From Hyalella azteca (lineage: Eukaryota > Arthropoda > Malacostraca > Amphipoda > Hyalellidae): a DNA stretch of 64,000 nucleotides. Below the pieces are notes generated by a model. The model made no database searches. It was given only the letters and a program-made list of their open reading frames with translations, and had not been told where the DNA came from. Position 1 is the stretch's first letter, and each line of letters opens with the position of its first letter. Position numbers and translations under genes: made by a program. The stretch covers positions 1-64,000 of the forward strand of contig NW_025941461.1 in the NCBI RefSeq assembly GCF_000764305.2, written 5' to 3'. Shown one piece after another: positions 59,758 to 64,000 of the stretch.

Positions 59758-59949
59758 AGTAAGATACTGTACAATAATGTGTATACACTATTTAGATAGG
59801 CAGAGGTACGCACAGGGATCATATATTTCACTTTACGATCTCTAAGCCAATTCGTACATCTGCTGAGGCAGACGGCTTCCGTACAAAGTAGATAAGGCCC
59901 AAACATTTTGTTTATATTTGTTAATTGCTACAACTGTCGATGCATTCGG

Positions 59950-60362
59950 CTTTAGTAATCACGTGCAACTAGCGCAAGATTTTTAAACACATTAATAATC
60001 GATAGCAACTGTAGCTGCATACGGTTATAGTGCTCACGTGAATCTGGCTGGATAATTTGGTTCTTTTTAGCAGGAAATTAACACTTATGTAAGTAGTGCA
60101 GTAGTTGCTTGCATTATTAGCATTAGTAGGTAATTAATAATAATAGTTAATATTAGTATTTAATTACTAGCGTCCCAATATATGAGTAATATTAATTAGT
60201 ACTCCCGTGCACCTGGCTGGATAATTTGGTTCATATTAGCAGGTAATTAGCAGTGAAGCAGTTGCTATTATTATTGTCATACGTAAGTAATTAATAGTTA
60301 ATATTAGTAGTTAATTACTATTCAGAATTTATTAGTGCTATTAGTACTCACATGTATCTGGC
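59950..60362. repeat. diverged tandem copies of an exon-end/donor segment
   Basis: The last 12 exonic bases and the donor of the exon at 60352-60539, together with about 145-170 bases of downstream intron, recur at 60199, 60030 and, in shorter form, about 59955. The signature in plus-strand terms is GTACTCACATGTATCTGGCT and variants. The donor GT is kept in the 60030 copy but mutated to GG in the 60199 copy. Confidence 0.75.
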
Positions 60363-60539
60363 TGATGACCTTATCGCAAGCCCAGAACCATCGCTGCCGC
60401 GGCCCCGTCGGGCACTTGATGTCCTTCTTGAGGAGCACGGAGGGCGGCAGCGCGGGCGGCGCGTCCTCTTCGAAGCTCACGTGGCGCTCGTCGGAGGGCG
60501 CCGCCCCGGGGGCAGCCGCGGGGGCGCCGGGCGGGGCGT
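60352..60539 (-). CDS. internal exon, acidic linker and WFWACDKV segment
   Basis: On the minus strand the exon starts after CCGCGCAG (60540) and ends at ATACAT|GTGAGTAC (60351). It takes a split Asp codon from the previous exon (phase 1) and ends in phase 0. The 62 codons encode an Ala/Pro/Gly-rich start, then DERHVSFEEDAPP, then KKDIKCPTGPRQRWFWACDK followed by VISQIH. The change from acidic linker to a basic, Trp/Cys-containing segment suggests the approach to a structured or membrane domain. The exon is about 70 percent G+C by eye against AT-rich introns. Consensus acceptor, perfect donor, matching phase and composition make this one of the safest coding calls in the window. The protein family is not recognised. 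Confidence 0.8.
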
Positions 60540-60600
60540 CTGCGCGGAAAAAACCGCTCGTCAGTCATACTCGGTACGCACTTCGAGGAAATATAGTAAA

Positions 60601-60769
60601 ATATATAACTCAGTACTCTCTGCAGTGAGTGACAGAGAGCGTATTTTCTCGTCGACGAAAACGTGAAGTCACAGACGGACAGACAGACAGACGGATGGAC
60701 GGACAGACGGACGGACATGGTGAGCACAATAGCGCCTTTTTTCCATAAATAAGAAAATGCGCTAAAAGA
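60601..60769 (+). repeat. dispersed repeat with GACA-rich core, copy 2
   Basis: It matches 49596-49747 in the same orientation, including the AGAGAGCGTATTTTCTCGTC block and a GACGGACAGACAGACA run. It sits inside the minus-strand intron, about 60 bases upstream of the acceptor of exon 60352-60539. Confidence 0.75.
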
Positions 60770-61094
60770 TATGGGAAATGGATGCAATGAAAGATGAAAT
60801 TGAAGGTGCATTTATGGGTGTAATCTAGTATGGTAAGATGGATGAAATCCAATTTTCATTAATGTATAATATCCTGAATTAGATTATATGTAAATGAATA
60901 GATGAAATCATGGACCACATAATGGTTGAATGAATTGATGACTTCACGGATTAAATTATGGGTGCAGTAATAGAAGAAATCATAGATGAAATAAAAACCG
61001 CATTACTGGATGAATTCATCGATAAATAGCAGATGACTTCAAGATATTAAGATCCATAGCCGCATGCTAGAGACTCCTCAGAATGTTCGCAGCA

Positions 61095-61160
61095 GGACGA
61101 GGTTCGAACCCACGACTCAACGCTACCTATCTAGTTGCGTTTGACCACCGCTACGTTAAC
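61095..61160 (-). mobile_element. tRNA-like SINE head
   Basis: On the minus strand, GTAGCGGTGG (A-box-like, 61145-61154) is followed after 34 bases by GGTTCGAACC (B box, 61101-61110). Acceptor-stem pairing is absent, so this is a SINE-type head, not a tRNA gene. It lies in the intron of the minus-strand gene. Confidence 0.5.
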
Positions 61161-61214
61161 TCAAAAACAAAATAATTGATGTCATGATGGACATAATGAG
61201 CAGGCTCATCCAAC

Positions 61215-61318
61215 AGGATGATAGAATGACTCGTGGATGGAATGATAGATTGACTCATGGATGGAATGATAGATTGACTCATGGATGGAATGATAGATTG
61301 GCTCACGGATTGAAAAAT
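61215..61318. repeat. 24-bp minisatellite, about 4 copies
   Basis: GATAGATTGACTCATGGATG plus GAAT units. GATGAAAT-like words continue in diverged form back to about 60830. It lies 60 bases from the donor of exon 61379-61490. Confidence 0.92.
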
Positions 61319-61378
61319 AGATAGAAAAATGGATGCCATAATGGACGAAATTGATACAGCAATTACTGAACCGCTCAC

Positions 61379-61490
61379 CGGGAGCGGCGGGGGCGGTTGT
61401 GTCGGAAGGTCCGCCGGCGGCGCTGGCGTCCGCCGCCTCACCCGCGGCCCCGACAGCGGCGGCGGGCGGCGGGCTCGGCGCGCCGCTCAC
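61379..61490 (-). CDS. internal exon, Ala/Pro/Gly-rich linker
   Basis: On the minus strand it begins after GTTATTGGCAG (61491) and ends at GCTCCCG|GTGAGC (61378). It enters in phase 0 and leaves in phase 1, and the next exon (60539) supplies the two missing bases of an Asp codon. The 37 codons start VSGAPSPPPAAAVGAAGE and continue Ala/Gly/Pro/Asp-rich, the profile of a flexible cytoplasmic linker. G+C is very high. With phase-correct joining to the next exon, the call is strong even though the sequence is low-complexity and family-neutral. Confidence 0.75.
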
Positions 61491-61624
61491 CTGCCAATAA
61501 CAGTGGGCGTTAATATTGCCGCTTATTTCATTATTATTAGTATAATTTTTATTATTAAAGCTCATGAATTTAAAAGAATTGTAATTGATCCTATACTCGT
61601 TAAGACGTCGATGTATAAGCTTAC

Positions 61625-61668
61625 CTCAAGCGCCTCATGCAACAGAGAGCTTATATCCAAATCTAGAA
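61625..61668 (-). other. possible short exon before the Ala/Pro-rich exon
   Basis: The minus-strand frame LDLDISSLLHEALE reaches a strong donor, CTTGAG|GTAAGC (61624), in phase 0, which fits the phase-0 start of exon 61379-61490. Acceptors exist at AATTTAG (61669) or further up at GATTAG (61693), but both lack a pyrimidine tract and need a phase-1 partner, which exon 63085-63138 does not provide. Confidence 0.35.
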
Positions 61669-61699
61669 CTAAATTTACCCCAAAATATTTCCCTAATCA

Positions 61700-62960
61700 A
61701 TCCCGTAACTACGATAAAATAAGGGAAAAGCAACAAATCAAAGGGGTTCGAATTTTTTCAAATAGTCCCTAACGTCCTAGCATAATTCACATTGTTAATT
61801 ATATATAATTCTATATAGTATAAATTATAGAATTATACACAATAATTACGATAAATAAACTAACCCAGAAGCATAGAACAGATCCAAGAGAAGCAACGCT
61901 TTTCCTCAACCACACGCAGAGCGGCGAGCGGCAAACTCCACAGTCCAGCCACATCCCTTAGCATTATAATGCTTACATCGCTATTACGTACGATCACCGC
62001 TGATGATTTATTATTATATCAATGTAATTATCATCGATATGATAACTGAATTTATATATCTGGTGTCAACACCCAATAAAACACTGCTGCTCAACTGCCA
62101 CACTTACTAAAAAGCAAAAATTTTCTAGCTTAGTGATCCAATTTAGCCAAGGTTTGCGACATCGTTTGCACAATTTCGTCGAGTTTAATCACTCTTGTCA
62201 GGTAATGCTCTTCCAAATGTAAATTTGTCAACTCACATTGTATGTAATTTATGATATTAATGAAAAACTTCTTTTAATAAAAAACTCAAAAACCGCCAGA
62301 ACTCTCTCGAATTTTCAGTAAGCATAGAGAAGGCGTTGGAATCTGTTCAAGTTTGTGCACAGACTTACAAAATTATCAGCAAGTATAAACAGTCTTCCCA
62401 ATTCAAGGCATTTAACCACATTCTCATTGAATATAACTATGTCTTCAGGATAGAAAGTTATAGTAAGGGTCCAACTATGTCTTCAGGATAGAAAGTTATA
62501 GTAAGGGTCCAACTATGTCTTCAGTATAGGAAGTTATAATAAGTACACTTTCTACAGTAAACCAAAGTCAACCGAACACTGCAAGGTAAGAGCAGAACAT
62601 GCCACTCACTGCCCAAGCTTCACGCTCGTATCAGTGCTACGGCACCCGCGGTGTCCAGCTAATGACGTTTATCTTATCAAGTGTTAAACTCTTATCTGCT
62701 TCGTTCATCCTTTGCAACATTAAATGAAACAAAATCTCAACAAACACCTTCGTTCTCGCAGATAACGATTGAATCAGGAATGCAAATACAATGTATATGA
62801 CCTGATATGGAACACCGTATCATGAATTACTGTCCTGGCATTTGTGGTACCTGTGTTGTAAATTCTAGGTTGAATTTTAAATCGTAAACTACAAAGACGA
62901 ATTTGAGATTGATAACGTATTACACGAGACGCCCAATTGGTATTTTTCTTCGCTCCCGCT
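61700..62960. other. intronic or intergenic sequence
   Basis: It holds a 38-bp repeat at 62436-62540 (three copies of a unit with CTATGTCTTCAGGATAGAAA) and otherwise AT-rich sequence. No exon-like patch was found. Confidence 0.4.
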
Positions 62961-62977
62961 CTCCCCCCGAAAATTAA

Positions 62978-62983
62978 TTTATT
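62978..62983 (-). terminator. AATAAA polyadenylation signal
   Basis: On the minus strand AATAAA lies about 30 bases after the TAA at 63013-63015, which closes the extended form of exon 63085-63138. It would serve an early-terminated transcript isoform. Confidence 0.4.
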
Positions 62984-63084
62984 TATCGAACGGTTCAATC
63001 CTAAATAGTACATTAAAACTTAATTTTAGTAACGGAAACAGGAGCTTTCTTCCTGGCGGAGGATGTAGTGGTGACGGCACTGAC

Positions 63085-63138
63085 CTGGTCGGGCTTGTCC
63101 CTGCCGAGGTCACGGGAGCGCAGGTCAGCGGGCAGCAC
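63085..63138 (-). CDS. 54-base internal exon or longer terminal exon
   Basis: After CATGTCGCAG (63139) the minus-strand frame reads VLPADLRSRDLGRDKPDQ and meets a good donor, CCAG|GTCAGT (63084). It is in phase 0 at both ends and fits directly onto exon 61379-61490. If the donor is skipped, the same frame continues for 23 codons (VSAVTTTSSARKKAPVSVTK, ending KIKF) to TAA at 63013, followed by AATAAA at 62983. GC-richness stops at the donor, which favours the 54-base internal exon. The long form would be an alternative 3' end with a basic C-terminal tail. No family is recognised. Confidence 0.6.
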
Positions 63139-63149
63139 CTGCGACATGA

Positions 63150-63900
63150 GACACGTTCAGCACCAAATAAATAATTGTTCGTCAAGCCGTACGGAACTCC
63201 GTGTATATAAGCCAGGATAATCTTATTGATTCGACGTTTACCACTCAGGGCAGTAATAAATTATAGGGAAATAATAACAATTAAACGGCTGTATGGAATC
63301 ACATGTTGACAATGCAAATGAGCCGCGACTCGGAATCCATGTGGTGCATTGTGACTTACAGAGTCCTAGACAATGACGCTAGGAATCCCGATGATCGACT
63401 TATGAAGAAGGCAATACAAGAGTTGGCAAATAAAATAAGGAAATGAAATACTTGGATTCTGGATGTAACAAGTAAAAAATTTCAACAAGTCTGGCGGAAT
63501 TGTGTATGAGTCAAAATAATAAAACGCATTGAAGTATAAATGTCTCTGGCCTTCCGCCGTAAGTGGAAACCAACACAACGACAAACTCTGAAGAGGATTT
63601 ACAGTCGCAATTTTACAACGTTTAGCTATGTTATAAATAATAACAAGACATTTGATTAACGTTGCATAATGATTGTAATGACTAACAGCGAACGATGGAT
63701 ACAAACCTCACTTCGAAAACTAGGAAACTTCCTCTATAGCTAAACAAAAACCTTAAACTCCAAATTTTTTCCTAATTTTCTACATATACTAAGACTCCTT
63801 AATATACATTATACGAGAGAAAGCGTTCACCATAATATCACTGCATGGTAAGAAGCAGTGCACTCGGACCATGAGACTGGATATAAGCGGGTGTGATCTA
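63150..63900. other. non-coding sequence upstream of the exon
   Basis: It is presumably intron of the minus-strand gene. The 112-codon minus frame at 63366-63704 is Tyr/Phe/Ile-rich with no splice support. Confidence 0.35.
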
Positions 63901-63914
63901 GGGTGCGTCACCTA

Positions 63915-64000
63915 GGAAACAGTGACGAATGCATTCGTGAAGCAGTGACAAAGTACACGCCACTCACGAAGCAGTGACGAATGCATTCGTGAAGCAGTGA
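63915..64000. repeat. start of a tandem repeat with embedded palindrome, cut by the window end
   Basis: GAAGCAGTGACGAATGCATT occurs at about 63970 and in similar form at 63918, with GAAGCAGTGA repeated between and after. Each long unit carries the perfect 14-bp palindrome ACGAATGCATTCGT (63925-63938 and 63977-63990). Confidence 0.75.

Noticed and set aside
60371..60811. 146-codon minus-strand frame overlapping the WFWACDKV exon
   Set aside because: It is in a different phase from the splice-consistent exon and runs through the GACA-rich repeat, so it is a shadow.
61329..61772. 147-codon plus-strand frame over the Ala/Pro-rich exon
   Set aside because: Antisense of a GC-rich exon often lacks stops. 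The minus strand has consensus splice sites and matching phases; the plus strand has neither.
1..64000. CRISPR array or bacterial-type defence system
   Set aside because: Tandem repeats here have no unique spacers between units and no adjacent cas-like genes. The introns, TATA promoter and SINE point to a eukaryotic genome.

Overview
The window looks like AT-rich nuclear DNA from an animal, and most of it does not code for protein. Only a few reading frames have exon-like properties, and these are interrupted by short or long introns with GT..AG ends. The sequence carries many decayed minisatellites, at least one MITE family, a tRNA-derived SINE, a LINE reverse-transcriptase tail and several local segmental duplications. 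I saw no bacterial-type operons, rRNA, intact tRNA genes or CRISPR arrays. A TATA plus initiator promoter and introns of about 55 to 70 bases fit an arthropod, perhaps a crustacean. That placement is inference from architecture, not from a recognised marker gene. Single N bases at 7805, 20553 and 49963 mark assembly joins or ambiguities.

Layout. From 1 to 3 kb there are two tandem arrays (21-bp and 12-bp units) in otherwise featureless sequence. From 3.5 to 5.3 kb there is a weak exon-like patch and a better two-exon small gene at 5031-5281, which has its own TATA box. From 8.2 to 8.65 kb lies an element bounded by 13-bp inverted repeats. From 9 to 16 kb there are isolated exon-like patches (9087-9180 minus, 13653-13826 plus), a LINE relic (11883-12101) and a pair of 330-bp direct repeats. 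From 16.9 to 22.7 kb the sequence is dominated by minisatellites with units of 17, 57, 193, 25, 25, 37 and 58 bp. From 23.6 to 27.6 kb there is a cluster of small open frames, including a 173-codon frame broken by one stop. From 28.5 to 29.2 kb two MITE copies carry an internally expanded 18-bp repeat. From 32 to 48.5 kb there are more arrays with weak small ORFs between them.

The best protein-coding evidence is on the minus strand from 63.1 down to 51.8 kb. Exons at 63085-63138, 61379-61490 and 60352-60539 have consensus splice ends, are GC-rich in an AT-rich background and join in phase. They give an Ala/Pro-rich acidic segment followed by a basic, tryptophan-containing segment. Further down, an 801-base exon (51833-52633) encodes a Ser/Arg-rich protein segment with basophilic-kinase-type motifs, and its 3' end with splice donor is tandemly duplicated. 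I could not decide whether these exons belong to one gene or two, and I do not recognise the family. Small plus-strand ORFs at 54014 and 59407 would be nested in introns if this is one transcription unit.

I found no convincing new multi-gene system. The most distinctive signals are the repeated duplication of exon-end/donor segments in the minus-strand gene region, the MITE that hosts an expanding minisatellite, the recurrence of 57-bp repeat periods, and minisatellites that are open in all frames without start codons.
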